This document shows, one piece after another, positions 17,011 through 26,307 of a stretch of DNA of 64,000 nucleotides. The translations under genes were made by a program, and so were the position numbers. Within the stretch, counting starts at the first letter, position 1; each line of letters begins with the position of its first letter. The notes beneath the pieces were generated by a model, which saw nothing but the letters and a program-made list of their open reading frames with translations, had not been told where the DNA came from and did not search any database. The DNA is from Flammeovirgaceae bacterium UBA2338 (GTDB lineage: Bacteria; Bacteroidota; Bacteroidia; Cytophagales; Cyclobacteriaceae), in contig DDUM01000068.1 of NCBI GenBank assembly GCA_002344795.1, positions 1-64,000 on the forward strand, in the 5' to 3' direction.

Positions 17011-17489
17011 GTTTGTTTATGGTTTTGGTTATTAATTTAGCTCATAAAATCGATATTAATCCTCTGACCACAACTCCAAGTGGTCTGAAGACTATTACTT
17101 TAAGTTCGCTTACTTTTCAGCTTTTCTTCGCGCTTTTAGCGCTACCGCGGTTTCCCGATAGCTGCCGAGATTTACCGCAAAGTGACTGAGACTTAAATGA
17201 GACCTTATTTGAGTTCAGTCAGAGTCAAAAGCTTAAAAATATGGTTTTTAGGACTTTTACCATATATATAGTGCTAAGATTCAGTTTACTGAATAAATAG
17301 GTATGCACATCCAAAAGTCTAGCCACAAGCACCTAAAATTTGCCGAAATTGAAAACCCAAATGTAAAAGGTCAATCGCACAGACAGCACACTTATTTTTC
17401 TAAAAGCAAAATTCAACACTCAAATAAATAGCTATTTTTGCATCGCCTGAAATGAGTCATAATTAAAAATTATTAAATAATGAAAATTT
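17011..17489. other. Divergent intergenic region of 479 bp
   Basis: Separates two divergent transcription units. It contains an inverted repeat GACCAC-8 bp-GTGGTC at 17066-17085 and, for the plus-strand genes, a TATTTTTG box at 17433-17440 that fits the -7 consensus TAnnTTTG, though no convincing -33 element lies at the right distance. It is AT-rich. No coding frame or RNA gene is recognised. It marks one edge of the plus-strand copper block. Confidence 0.4.
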
Positions 17490-18341
17490 ATGAATAATAA
17501 TATAAAAATATTAACTGCAATCGCAGTATTTCTATCTGTAGTAGCGTGTATCGCTCAAACAAAAAACACAAAAACAGAATCTGTAAAAATCTATGGAAAC
17601 TGTGAAATGTGTAAAAACGCAATCGAAAAAGCAGGATATAGTAAAAAGGAAGCCACAGTAAATTGGGATAAGAACACCAAGGAGGCAACCATTTCTTATG
17701 ACAGCCTCAAAACTTCAAAAAAAGAAATCTTAAAGAGAATTGCGTTGGCTGGTTATGACAGCGACAGCTTTTTAGCACCAGACGACACTTATTCTACATT
17801 GGCAAGTTGTTGCCAATATGAACGTGTGGAAAAAAAGGCAGCTATTACAGAGGAATCTAAAATGGAGATGGCTTCTATCGAACATTCAAAACATGATGCA
17901 ATGGCAGAAACAAAGCAGGAAGTAAACCAACTTTCGAAGGTCTTTGAAGGCTATTTTGTTATTAAAGATGCATTGGTTAAAACAGATGGAGCGATAACAT
18001 CAACCAATGCCAAATCTCTTTTGAAAGCGATTAACGAAGTGCAAATGGATAAACTACCCATGGATGTTCATATGGCCTGGATGAAATTTTTGAATGCCTT
18101 GAAAAAAGATACTGAAAATATTTCTAAAACTCAGGATGTAGAGAAACAAAGGGAATCATTCAAATTGCTATCAAAAAATATCTATGAAATATTGAAAGTT
18201 TCTAAAACCTCTGAACCCGTCTTTTATCAATATTGCCCGATGCAGGATGCCAATTGGTTAAGCAAGGAAGAAACAATTAAAAATCCATATTATGGTTCGC
18301 AAATGTTAAGTTGTGGCAAAACAATTGAAACCATTAAATAA
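17490..18341 (+). CDS. Exported HMA domain plus DUF3347 copper-binding-type protein
   Basis: A 283-residue protein. A signal peptide (to about 22) is followed by an HMA-like domain with GNCEMC (Cys38, Cys41), then a linker with CCQYE and Met/His residues. DUF3347 fills about 145-283 and ends with the family motif YCPMQDANWLS, IKNPYYG and MLSCG. The same C-terminal motif recurs at 28034 and in the adaptor at 29316. It overlaps the frame of the multicopper oxidase and is strongly AT-biased, like it and unlike its neighbours. A periplasmic copper carrier is likely. Confidence 0.85.
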   Translation: MNNNIKILTAIAVFLSVVACIAQTKNTKTESVKIYGNCEMCKNAIEKAGYSKKEATVNWDKNTKEATISYDSLKTSKKEILKRIALAGYDSDSFLAPDDTYSTLASCCQYERVEKKAAITEESKMEMASIEHSKHDAMAETKQEVNQLSKVFEGYFVIKDALVKTDGAITSTNAKSLLKAINEVQMDKLPMDVHMAWMKFLNALKKDTENISKTQDVEKQRESFKLLSKNIYEILKVSKTSEPVFYQYCPMQDANWLSKEETIKNPYYGSQMLSCGKTIETIK

Positions 18342-20592
18342 ATTGAAAAATAACATATTCAACTTAATAACATTCCTCGGAATATTGTCAATCCATATTG
18401 GTTATAGTCAAAATTTAGTTCGATACGAGTTAACAATTACAGACACTATAGTTAATTTTTCTGGTAAAGCAAAAAGAGCCATTGCCGTAAACGGACAAAT
18501 TCCAATGCCAACACTTACGTTTACCGAAGGCGACATTGCCGAAATTGTTGTACACAATAGGTTAAAAGAAGGTACCTCTTTGCATTGGCACGGTTTATTT
18601 TTGCCAAACAAGGAAGATGGTGTGCCATTTTTGACGCAAATGCCGATTGAGCCCAATACTTTCCATACCTATCGTTTTCCAATCATTCAAAACGGAACCC
18701 ATTGGTACCATAGTCATAGCGGCCTACAGGAGCAACTTGGTATGTACGGCTCTTTGATTTTAAAGAAAAAAGAAAGTGACCCAACCTTTAGAAAGGGCAT
18801 TGATGACCTACCAGCAGTCCCTCTTATTTTGAGCGAATGGACAGATATAAAACCTGACAATGTTCATAGAATGCTGCACAATGCCAGTGATTGGTTGGCT
18901 ATTAAAAAAGGAACAACACAAAGCTATTCCGAAGCAATAAAGGCTGGACATTTCAAGACCAAATTAGGTAATGAAGGGAAACGAATGTTGGCGATGGATG
19001 TTAGCGATGTATTTTATGATAAGTTTTTAATTAATGGAAAAAACGAAAGCCAACTATCTCAATTTAAAGGAGGGGACAAAATACGTCTTCAAGTATCAAA
19101 TGGTGGAGCTTCCTCCTATTTTTGGCTTACCTACGCAGGTGGCAAAATGATCGTTGTTGCGAATGATGGAAATGATGTTCAACCCTTAGAAGTAGACAGA
19201 CTAATTATTGGTGTTTCAGAAACGTACGATGTAGTGGTTACGATTCCTACCGAAAATACTGCCTATGAATTTCTGGCAACACCCGAAGATCGTACAAAAT
19301 CGGCTTCAATTTATTTGGGAAATGGCCCAATTCAGCTTAAGAGCAGAATGCCAAAACTCAAGTATTTTGAAGGAATGAAGATGATGAACGGAATGATGAA
19401 TATGGACGGTTCAATGGACGATATGGGAATGGAGATGTCTTTACAAAAAATGGATATGAATACGGTTATGTATCCTGAAGTCACCGGCAATATTGAAACG
19501 AAAGTGAACAAGAAGATGGATAATATGAAGATGGACGACAAAATGGATCATTCCACTCATTCAATGACTTCCACTCAAGATCTTGTTACCCTAAATTATG
19601 CAATGCTAAAAGCACCTCATCCAACAACGTTGCCAAAAGATGTACCTGTTCGAGAATTACGTTTTGAATTGACGGGAAATATGAACCGTTACGTATGGAG
19701 CATGGATAACAAAGTGCTTTCGGAAACCGATAAAATTCTAATCAAAAAAGGCGAAAATGTTCGCATTGTTTTACACAACAATTCAATGATGCGACACCCG
19801 ATGCATTTGCACGGTCACGATTTTAGGGTATTGAACGGGCAAGGGGAATTTGCACCGCTTAAAAATGTGCTGGACATTATGCCAATGGAAACCGATGTGA
19901 TCGAATTCAATGCCAATGTAGAAGGCGATTGGTTTTTTCATTGCCATATTTTATACCACATGATGGCAGGAATGAATCGTGTTTTTTCTTATGAAAGTCA
20001 GGCACCAAATCCTTATTTGCCTGACAAGAAATGGGCTTACAAAAAACTGCAGCTTGAAAGCAATAGACTGCATCTTATGGCAGAAAATGACTTTGCTTCC
20101 AATGGAAATGATGGAATGGTAATGTTCCAAAACTCACGTTGGAGTTTCGGTACAGAATGGAGATTAGGATATAATGATCAAGACGGGTATGAAACAGAAT
20201 CACATATTGGTAGATATATTGGAAAAAATCAATGGTTTATGCCTTATGTTGGGTTTGATTGGAGATATCGAAAAACTAACGGAATCTCTGAAAAAAACCT
20301 TTTCGAGCAGGTAAGCACTAAAGACAATCGAGCCGTGATAAGTTTGGGAGCAGAGTATACTTTACCCATGTTAGTGACACTTCAAGGGGAAGTATTTACA
20401 GACGGAAAAGTACGTTTTCAATTTATGAGAGAAGATATTCCCATTTCCTCAAGGTTACGATGGGCTTTTATGGTAAATACCGACAAAGAATATATGACAA
20501 GGTTTAAATATATCGTAACACGGAATCTTGGAATTTCCACCCATTACGACAGTGATATGGGTTTTGGTATTGGAGCGACATTAAATTATTAA
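18313..20592 (+). CDS. copA: Multicopper oxidase (CopA-like) with C-terminal beta-barrel-like domain
   Basis: A 759-residue protein. The frame opens with a GTG at 18313, 29 bp inside the previous gene; a TTG at 18343, right after that gene's stop, is an alternative start before the signal peptide. Copper motifs are complete: HWHG (about 91), HWYHSHSG (about 130), HPMHLHGHDF (about 495) and HCHILYHMMAGM (about 543). A Met/Asp-rich segment lies at about 350-420. Residues from about 590 are beta-strand-rich and resemble CopB-type outer-membrane proteins. It likely oxidises periplasmic Cu(I). Confidence 0.9.
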   Translation: MAKQLKPLNKLKNNIFNLITFLGILSIHIGYSQNLVRYELTITDTIVNFSGKAKRAIAVNGQIPMPTLTFTEGDIAEIVVHNRLKEGTSLHWHGLFLPNKEDGVPFLTQMPIEPNTFHTYRFPIIQNGTHWYHSHSGLQEQLGMYGSLILKKKESDPTFRKGIDDLPAVPLILSEWTDIKPDNVHRMLHNASDWLAIKKGTTQSYSEAIKAGHFKTKLGNEGKRMLAMDVSDVFYDKFLINGKNESQLSQFKGGDKIRLQVSNGGASSYFWLTYAGGKMIVVANDGNDVQPLEVDRLIIGVSETYDVVVTIPTENTAYEFLATPEDRTKSASIYLGNGPIQLKSRMPKLKYFEGMKMMNGMMNMDGSMDDMGMEMSLQKMDMNTVMYPEVTGNIETKVNKKMDNMKMDDKMDHSTHSMTSTQDLVTLNYAMLKAPHPTTLPKDVPVRELRFELTGNMNRYVWSMDNKVLSETDKILIKKGENVRIVLHNNSMMRHPMHLHGHDFRVLNGQGEFAPLKNVLDIMPMETDVIEFNANVEGDWFFHCHILYHMMAGMNRVFSYESQAPNPYLPDKKWAYKKLQLESNRLHLMAENDFASNGNDGMVMFQNSRWSFGTEWRLGYNDQDGYETESHIGRYIGKNQWFMPYVGFDWRYRKTNGISEKNLFEQVSTKDNRAVISLGAEYTLPMLVTLQGEVFTDGKVRFQFMREDIPISSRLRWAFMVNTDKEYMTRFKYIVTRNLGISTHYDSDMGFGIGATLNY

Positions 20593-20738
20593 GACGGAGC
20601 CAAACTATCCGTAGCTTCTAATTGGAACAAATGTTACTCTGTTATGGGTACCCTCATTAAGTCTTTGGCTGGTGTGACACAGGCCTATTAAATGAATAGC
20701 AAGTTTCCTCCAAGGTGGACAAGTGTAACTTTGCTAAT

Positions 20739-20849
20739 ATGTCTTCCGAGTACACTATCAGCGATCATCAAAGGCCGCATTTTATTACTTTTGCTACTGC
20801 GGAATGGGTTGGTGCATTATCAAGACCGATGATAACCGAGTACCGTTAA
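20739..20849 (+). pseudogene. Fragment of REP-associated/IS200-like Y1 transposase
   Basis: An ATG at 20739 opens 36 codons: MSSEYTISDHQRPHF, then ITFATAEWVGALSR and a stop at 20847. This matches the start of REP-associated tyrosine transposases, where a short basic lead-in is followed by a hydrophobic strand and W-V/I-D/G-x-F/L-S/T-R. The HUH motif and catalytic Tyr are absent. It lies in the 357-bp gap after the multicopper oxidase; the rest of the gap holds no recognisable gene. A remnant that marks past mobility at this edge. Confidence 0.5.
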
Positions 20850-20949
20850 CCCTGAGAAAGCTGTTTATTATTTCTATCATTTTTTGTTAATGTTTATCAT
20901 GTTTCCTTTTAAAAAACATTTTGTAAATCCTTCATGGACAAAAGCTAAT

Positions 20950-22206
20950 TTACTGACTAACTGCTTTAGCAATTTTCTCTAGAATTTTATGATTTTCACC
21001 AAATTTGCAGAGTGCATCGCAGTGCTCGCGCAGATCAGAAAATAAAATGTACTTAATCTTAACGTTGTTGTTTTTGATCGAAGGCCTGCTTAGTTGCAGC
21101 ACGACATCTTTTTCTCTACTGTTAGGTATGATAATAAAAAGGGAAGTGCCATGATCGACAAAAGAAACAGCCAAATCAGTAAGCCTTAAGATGCCCGAAT
21201 AGATTGATGTGCTTTTCTCAACCTCAAAAGCGCACACAACTTTATTGCTACCCTTCTCAAACCAGATTATATCAATTAGTTGAATCGTATTGAGTGTCTC
21301 CTTATCTACCGATAACTCAGGAAATTTATTGAGGCTAATGAAGGAGAAGTTGATTTCATCGTGACATTTCCCCCTGTCATTGGTAGCCGCAATCGGGTCA
21401 TACCCTAAAGCTTTTCCAATTTTTAGTAAATGATACTGCATTTCAGTATGCAAATCTTCTTCATGCTTTTCACTTAGTACTACCTTGTGTCGCCTGTCAT
21501 ATTGTTTTAACAGTTTGACTTTTTCATCTTCGGAAATAACCTGGCCTTCTATAATAATATTTTTAGTGCCTATTTCGAAAAGAAGACCTGCGATGGCGCC
21601 AAGGTCGTTGGACAACTGATCTTTATGGTCTGCATTTGCTTTCAATATCACTTCTCTCATTCTGAGATATTCCTGCCAACTGCCAAGTTTTTTCTTATCG
21701 CGGAATAGAAAATTGAATCCATTTACTATGGCTGTGTTGAATGGTGGAAGTATAGTAGGGTGCAAGAAATAAAGTATACTGGCAACGGCAGGACCTAATC
21801 CTTTTATCTTTAATTCATCTAATTTGATGATCTCACGAATGAGCTGGTCTTCTTTGGTGGCATAAAAACAATTCTCCAAAAATTGACCAAACGCTTTTTT
21901 GTTAATCTGATTTTCATAAATATCAGGGATGCGCATTTTGGGCTTCCAGTAAAACGGATGAGCCGCCCCCTCAAATACCTGCTTTTGTTCCGTAATGGCC
22001 GTTAACACAAATTCCAGCGAAGATCCTTTAAAGTCATTACCAAACTTTTCAGACTTTATATCTTCAATTACTTGTAAAACCCCGCGCTTAATAGAGCGAA
22101 ATGCTTTGAGCCTTTCTTCGCTCCCTATAAACCATGTATTATAAACAGATGCAGGATCATGTTTATACTTTTTTATAATTTCAGAGAATAATTCCTGTTG
22201 ACTCAT
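20950..22206 (-). CDS. HhH-containing protein with nuclease-like C-terminal domain
   Basis: A 418-residue protein of unrecognised family. The middle of the N-terminal half has [19 protein letters not shown], a helix-hairpin-helix as in DNA glycosylases. The C-terminal half (about 260-418) has [20 protein letters not shown] followed by a helix, the D...ExE spacing of PD-(D/E)xK nucleases. It is soluble and has no signal peptide. It follows a methyltransferase gene by 7 bp. It may cut or repair DNA; a conventional restriction enzyme is one option, but the neighbouring methyltransferase does not look like a DNA methylase. Confidence 0.5.
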   Translation of the reverse strand: MSQQELFSEIIKKYKHDPASVYNTWFIGSEERLKAFRSIKRGVLQVIEDIKSEKFGNDFKGSSLEFVLTAITEQKQVFEGAAHPFYWKPKMRIPDIYENQINKKAFGQFLENCFYATKEDQLIREIIKLDELKIKGLGPAVASILYFLHPTILPPFNTAIVNGFNFLFRDKKKLGSWQEYLRMREVILKANADHKDQLSNDLGAIAGLLFEIGTKNIIIEGQVISEDEKVKLLKQYDRRHKVVLSEKHEEDLHTEMQYHLLKIGKALGYDPIAATNDRGKCHDEINFSFISLNKFPELSVDKETLNTIQLIDIIWFEKGSNKVVCAFEVEKSTSIYSGILRLTDLAVSFVDHGTSLFIIIPNSREKDVVLQLSRPSIKNNNVKIKYILFSDLREHCDALCKFGENHKILEKIAKAVSQ

Positions 22207-22213
22207 TATTATT

Positions 22214-22861
22214 TTATTTATGGGCTTTATATAAGGAAAGCGTCCCTAAGATAGTTTTAAAGGTTTTAGTTTCCATGACGTTCTTGAACCCAGCCCTTGT
22301 CATGTAGTCGGGCAATAGTCCTTTGACATTATCCGCTGTAGTTTTGAAACCGTCAAGTAGCTGAACCACATAGAATGCCCCTCGCATAATTGAATCACTC
22401 GCTTTTCCCCAATCCGCAATGTGCAATTCACCGTTTGGCTTTAACACTCTAAGTATTTCATTGAGTGCCAATTGCTTTTGCTCTTTCGTTAAATGATGAA
22501 ACACCAGGCTTGACATAACTTTGTCAAAATATCCGTTACCGAAGGGTAGTATTTGGCCATCGTAGTGATGAAGTGCCACTTCAATCTCGGAGTGGGTTAA
22601 CTTCCCCTCGGCAATAGACAATATCTTGCTATCAACATCAATGGCATGAAAGTTTACATCGGGTCGTTTTTTCGCAGCCATAAGAGTAAGCGTGAGCGAC
22701 CCGCAACCGAAATCCAGAACTTTACTCCCCGGCTCAAGCGATGCCTGCGTTATCAATGCGTTCTTAAATTTCTTTTCCGGCATTAATGTGCCCACTACCG
22801 GGTCGTAGAGTTTTGTCAGCCAGTCGTACTTGAGCGCAGGGATGTAAGTTTTGGTTCTCAT
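22214..22861 (-). CDS. Class I SAM-dependent methyltransferase
   Basis: A 215-residue protein with motif [17 protein letters not shown] at about 48-63, acidic motif II (FHAIDVD), and the post-motif SSLVFHHL and [16 protein letters not shown], all of the UbiE/Methyltransf_11-25 type. There is no NPPY/DPPY DNA-methylase motif, so a small-molecule substrate is expected. It lies between an SnoaL-like gene (22 bp) and the nuclease-like gene (7 bp). The substrate is unknown. Metalloid or thiol methylation would be a guess from context. Confidence 0.85.
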   Translation of the reverse strand: MRTKTYIPALKYDWLTKLYDPVVGTLMPEKKFKNALITQASLEPGSKVLDFGCGSLTLTLMAAKKRPDVNFHAIDVDSKILSIAEGKLTHSEIEVALHHYDGQILPFGNGYFDKVMSSLVFHHLTKEQKQLALNEILRVLKPNGELHIADWGKASDSIMRGAFYVVQLLDGFKTTADNVKGLLPDYMTRAGFKNVMETKTFKTILGTLSLYKAHK

Positions 22862-22883
22862 TATATAAGGGTATTATTTGATC

Positions 22884-23348
22884 TTATGGTTTACGTGATG
22901 AATTGTGCATGTTCACAATCTTCCACACTCCGTTTTCCTTTTTCAAAAAAGACGTAGCCACTCCCTTTCGCTTGATTTCAGCATTATCTTTTTTTAGCAC
23001 GATGGTGTAATTGTATGTTTCCATTGCAAAGGCATAGTTGCCTGTGACGGTTACATCCACTTTATAGTTTTCAAATTGAAATGATTTGAAGTCACCCAAC
23101 TCAGGCCCGATGTGGTGATCGAGATACTGCAAGTAAGTTCCCTCCACGCTGCCAGACTCAATAATTACTGAATTCTCAGTGAAAAGTTTTTCTGTGCCCT
23201 TTACATCCAATCGTTCCAGGGCTTTCTTATACCCGTCCAGCGTTTGAATTACGGCCGCTTTATCGCCAGCATCTGCCTGAGCAAATGAGAAAGCATAGGC
23301 CAATACAAGAATTGATGTTAGTAAACTTCCAATTGATTTAGATTTCAT
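22884..23348 (-). CDS. Secreted NTF2/SnoaL-like (DUF4440-type) protein
   Basis: A 154-residue protein with a signal peptide (to about 25, SFAQA). A cone-shaped NTF2-like fold is suggested by VIQTLDGYKKALERLDV, LFTENSVII and the terminal strand KRKGVATSFLKKENGVWKIV. Proteins like this bind small ligands or act as adaptors. It is in the run of periplasmic genes downstream of the Cus cluster. The role is not known. Confidence 0.75.
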   Translation of the reverse strand: MKSKSIGSLLTSILVLAYAFSFAQADAGDKAAVIQTLDGYKKALERLDVKGTEKLFTENSVIIESGSVEGTYLQYLDHHIGPELGDFKSFQFENYKVDVTVTGNYAFAMETYNYTIVLKKDNAEIKRKGVATSFLKKENGVWKIVNMHNSSRKP

Positions 23349-23396
23349 GATTTAACTGTTTTTAGTTGAACAAAATTTTAATGTAGTTCTAATATA

Positions 23397-24143
23397 TTAC
23401 TCGGTCAGATTCATTACTTCCATCATTTTCAACATCACTTTTCCTTTGCCGTTGAGCATGACACCTACCTGTCCGGCAGCACGGGTTTCACCGTGTCCAT
23501 GGTTCACCAGTTCTTCATTAAGAAGCCCTTTGTAGTGTTCACCGGCTGACGACACGGTTAGAGTGGCCCAATCGGCAGGCATTTTTTTATCTTCTTTATT
23601 CAACACGCTCTTTTTCCCGTCTTGCATTCTTCCCAATTCCATGGCTGCGTTTGATATGGAAACAAAATCGTAATTGGAAGCATCCGTGTAGTGGTGTACG
23701 ATGGCCACTTCTCCCTGAAAGCCATCAGTCTTGAATTGAAGATTCGCACCCAGATTTTCTAATGCCCCGTCAAAGAGGAGAATTGCTTTGTCACCGGAAA
23801 GGGTAAGGGTAAGTACTTTGGCGCCATCATTATCAGTAGTTACCGAAGGGGCTAATTGTTGCGCATCTCCTTCGGCCAACTTGAGCATACCTGTAAACGG
23901 TTGATCGCCCGGCATCCACATCATAGATTCGCCAGCGCTTTCCATTGATGCACCCTCTTCGTGCTGATCACCTTCTTCACCATTGTGTCCGTGACCCTCT
24001 TCAGTGCCCTCGTCATGATGCCCGGCTTCTTCACTGTGTTCTTCCGATTCCTTCTTAGTGCTGCAGGATGTAATCGTTCCGGCAAGGAAGAGTAGAAGAA
24101 TACAACTCGTCAGCCAGGATAATTTGAATTTGATAGTTTTCAT
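23397..24143 (-). CDS. Lipoprotein with His/Glu-rich metal-binding-like region
   Basis: A 248-residue protein with a lipobox (LFLAGTITSCS) and then a stretch of about 40 residues dominated by His, Glu and Gly (HHDEGTEEGHGHNGEEGDQH). The remainder (about 80-248) is beta-rich, like a carbohydrate-binding or concanavalin-type fold, with TALL-like strands and no recognised catalytic motif. It is probably a periplasmic metal buffer. Family not recognised. Confidence 0.6.
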   Translation of the reverse strand: MKTIKFKLSWLTSCILLLFLAGTITSCSTKKESEEHSEEAGHHDEGTEEGHGHNGEEGDQHEEGASMESAGESMMWMPGDQPFTGMLKLAEGDAQQLAPSVTTDNDGAKVLTLTLSGDKAILLFDGALENLGANLQFKTDGFQGEVAIVHHYTDASNYDFVSISNAAMELGRMQDGKKSVLNKEDKKMPADWATLTVSSAGEHYKGLLNEELVNHGHGETRAAGQVGVMLNGKGKVMLKMMEVMNLTE

Positions 24144-24198
24144 TAGATTAAATATTTAGATGAATAATAGAATTTGACAAATAATTTATTTGCTCCAC

Positions 24199-24660
24199 TC
24201 ATTTTAACTTTTGAATGCCTACTCCATATTTATATACCAGCTTTGCACCAAGGTCTGCCGTCTTGCCAATCAGTGCAGCTCCGGCAACGCCTCCACAGAA
24301 TAGCAAAATGGCTACCATGCGTTTCTTATCCCATTCTTTCCAGAATAAAAAGCCGCGCACAATGGCAAAGGCACTAAAATAAAGCATCGTGTAAAGTCCC
24401 CAGTCTGAATGATTGCTGGCTGTTAATTCTGCCCGCATCGGAACAGACACAATATCAATGGCTTGTTTTCCGCTGAGGTAGGTGACCAGTGCCACCAGTG
24501 CGGCAAAAACAAAGAGCGCTGTGACCGTTTTGCGCAACCATTCTTTTTTTAATAACAAGTGCGAAAGGTCAGTCACTATTGCGGTGATAAAAATGGCAAT
24601 TGGAAAATGTACCAGCATGGGATGAACGTTGGGTGCCCAATCAGGAAGTAAGGTTTCCAT
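24199..24660 (-). CDS. DUF2231 family inner-membrane protein
   Basis: A 153-residue protein with four predicted membrane helices. The first segment NVHPMLVHFPIAIFI carries the His-Pro...His-Phe-Pro pattern of DUF2231 proteins, which could bind a metal or haem. It is located among the small copper-associated genes. The function of the family is unknown. Confidence 0.8.
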   Translation of the reverse strand: METLLPDWAPNVHPMLVHFPIAIFITAIVTDLSHLLLKKEWLRKTVTALFVFAALVALVTYLSGKQAIDIVSVPMRAELTASNHSDWGLYTMLYFSAFAIVRGFLFWKEWDKKRMVAILLFCGGVAGAALIGKTADLGAKLVYKYGVGIQKLK

Positions 24661-24743
24661 AAATAGATTTTATAAAATATCGAAATAGAAAAATTGAATG
24701 ACCATCAGGTCATCGAGCCATTAAAAGAATAAGAATGGCTGTG

Positions 24744-25166
24744 TTAAGAAAATACAGGAGGTGCCCGCAACAAGCGGGAAGAGAAACGAGAGTGATCAAG
24801 CAACGGGGGCCTGATCGGAATATGAAATACGGAATTCTCAAATGAAGCATCTAGTAAGTGAGAAGTCTCAGTCAAAGCAACATTGTAGGTAGGTGTTTTT
24901 CCCTGGGCCTTCTTCTTAAAAGTATAGGTAGTAACTGAGAAGTCTATATTGGAAACATGCGCTCCGACAAATGGCGAATTATCTGATTGTTCATCTCTGT
25001 CGTCTTCGCTTTTACTGTGGCTATGGTCATGCTTATCTTCCTCCCTTGAGTGGCCGGCTTTGAATTCTGAGTAGGAATCAAAGTGATGATGCGGTATAAC
25101 GCTATGCGCCAACGAAAGCGAATACGCTACTAAAACAAGGCTATATATGAATGACCTGATTATCAC
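24744..25166 (-). CDS. Small secreted His-rich protein (paralogue of 1086-1478)
   Basis: A 140-residue protein with a signal peptide (IIRSFIYSLVLVAYSLSLA). HSVIPHHHFDSY follows, then an acidic His-rich stretch (EEDKHDHSHSKSEDDRDEQ) and a C-terminus SRLLRAPPVFS. The layout, HSV-PHHH start and LRAPP end match the protein at 1086-1478, although the middle differs. Both probably bind metal outside the inner membrane. No named family is recognised. Confidence 0.65.
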   Translation of the reverse strand: MIIRSFIYSLVLVAYSLSLAHSVIPHHHFDSYSEFKAGHSREEDKHDHSHSKSEDDRDEQSDNSPFVGAHVSNIDFSVTTYTFKKKAQGKTPTYNVALTETSHLLDASFENSVFHIPIRPPLLDHSRFSSRLLRAPPVFS

Positions 25167-25273
25167 TTCCTAAGGCTATTAGTCAAATGAAATTTTTAAC
25201 CGTTACTTGTCGAGTAAATTTAACAATAAATAACAAATTAACGTTATCAAGGGCCTAATGTCTCAAGGAACGT

Positions 25274-25783
25274 TTACTGCTTTGATCCCATAAATCTTTG
25301 TTCATAAGCCCCATTCGATCCATTCATAATAATGGTGTAATCAAACGTATTAGCATTCATATCGAAATAGCCATAATGCTTATCATTCACGTTATGTTCA
25401 TTGCTCATATGTTGCGACCAGGAGGTCCAGTTGCCGTTATTTCCCATCATATGATGGTTGGCTGACATGCTGTGACCATATTCATTCTTGAAATCATCAT
25501 CTGTAGAACAGACTCTCATCATTTGACCGTCAGGATACAATTCCACTGAGAATGTTGTATCAATATCTTCATTGTAACAGTGAACTTGAATGGTATAATT
25601 GTTAATAGAAGTAATTTCAGATGTTGCTGGATTCGCTATTTGTGATATGCTTGATGTTAGAGCTCCTTTGTAAATGCCGGCAATCTCGCTCGACAGGTTG
25701 CTTTGTTCAAGTTCATCGTCCATGTTGCAGGAAGCAATGATCGCTACCACTGCTATTCCTAATATAATTTTCAAAGTTTTCAT
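25274..25783 (-). CDS. Hypothetical lipoprotein, His/Asn-rich C-terminal half
   Basis: A 169-residue protein with a lipobox (VVAIIASCNMDD). The first half is Ser/Thr-rich and beta-like. The second half is rich in His, Asn and Met (GHSMSANHHMMGNNGNWTSW). It lies 18 bp after the DUF302 gene. Copper binding by Met/His is plausible. No family is recognised. Confidence 0.55.
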   Translation of the reverse strand: MKTLKIILGIAVVAIIASCNMDDELEQSNLSSEIAGIYKGALTSSISQIANPATSEITSINNYTIQVHCYNEDIDTTFSVELYPDGQMMRVCSTDDDFKNEYGHSMSANHHMMGNNGNWTSWSQHMSNEHNVNDKHYGYFDMNANTFDYTIIMNGSNGAYEQRFMGSKQ

Positions 25784-25801
25784 TTTCTTTATTGTTAGTA
25801 A

Positions 25802-26191
25802 TTATTTCAAGTTGGAAATTACTTTCCTGAGTTTATTGCTTATCTCATTTGCTATTTCGTTCAATTTCTCATTCTCTACTGCCTGCATAGATGCCACTGG
25901 ATCTACTGCCGATACTTCAATCTCACCGGGTTTCTTCTCTTGAACAATAACATTGCACGGAAGCATCGCACCAATCTTATCTTCAGCCTGTAATGCTTTA
26001 TAGGCAAATGGTGGATTGCATGCACCTAGTATCCTATAATTGTAAAAATCAACGTCCAGTTTTTTCTTTAGCGTAGCTTTAATGTCAATTTCGGTAAGCA
26101 CTCCAAAGCCTTCCTTTTTTAGTTCTTCGATAACCTTTTCAATTGCCTGATCGAAATCACCGGAAATGGTCGTATTAAAATAATAGTTCAT
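25802..26191 (-). CDS. DUF302 family protein
   Basis: A 129-residue soluble protein covering a whole DUF302 domain: FDQAIEKVIEELKKEGFGVL, then the conserved YRILGACNPPFAYKAL and MLPCNVIVQE. The Cys residues of GACNP and LPCN are family-conserved. Members accompany copper and sulfur systems, and a role in binding a ligand or metal is suspected. No signal peptide is visible, so it is likely cytoplasmic, unlike its neighbours. Confidence 0.87.
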   Translation of the reverse strand: MNYYFNTTISGDFDQAIEKVIEELKKEGFGVLTEIDIKATLKKKLDVDFYNYRILGACNPPFAYKALQAEDKIGAMLPCNVIVQEKKPGEIEVSAVDPVASMQAVENEKLNEIANEISNKLRKVISNLK

Positions 26192-26307
26192 TTTTAAATT
26201 TTAAAACTTCAAATATAATTACACGGGCCGCCACTTAACCGCGTGCATAGTTACTCATCTTGTAAGACTTGCTCAGTAACTTATGTCACTCAAAGAAATG
26301 ATCTTAG

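Noticed and set aside
17011..17060. A TTTTGGTTATTAATTTA stretch resembling the shared promoter motif.
   Set aside because: It aligns poorly over the 32 bp and lies so close to the start at 17010 that the -7 box would fall inside the gene.
20950..22861. Nuclease-like gene next to a methyltransferase as a restriction-modification pair.
   Set aside because: The methyltransferase has UbiE-like motifs and no DNA-methylase motif such as NPPY, so the pairing is not supported.
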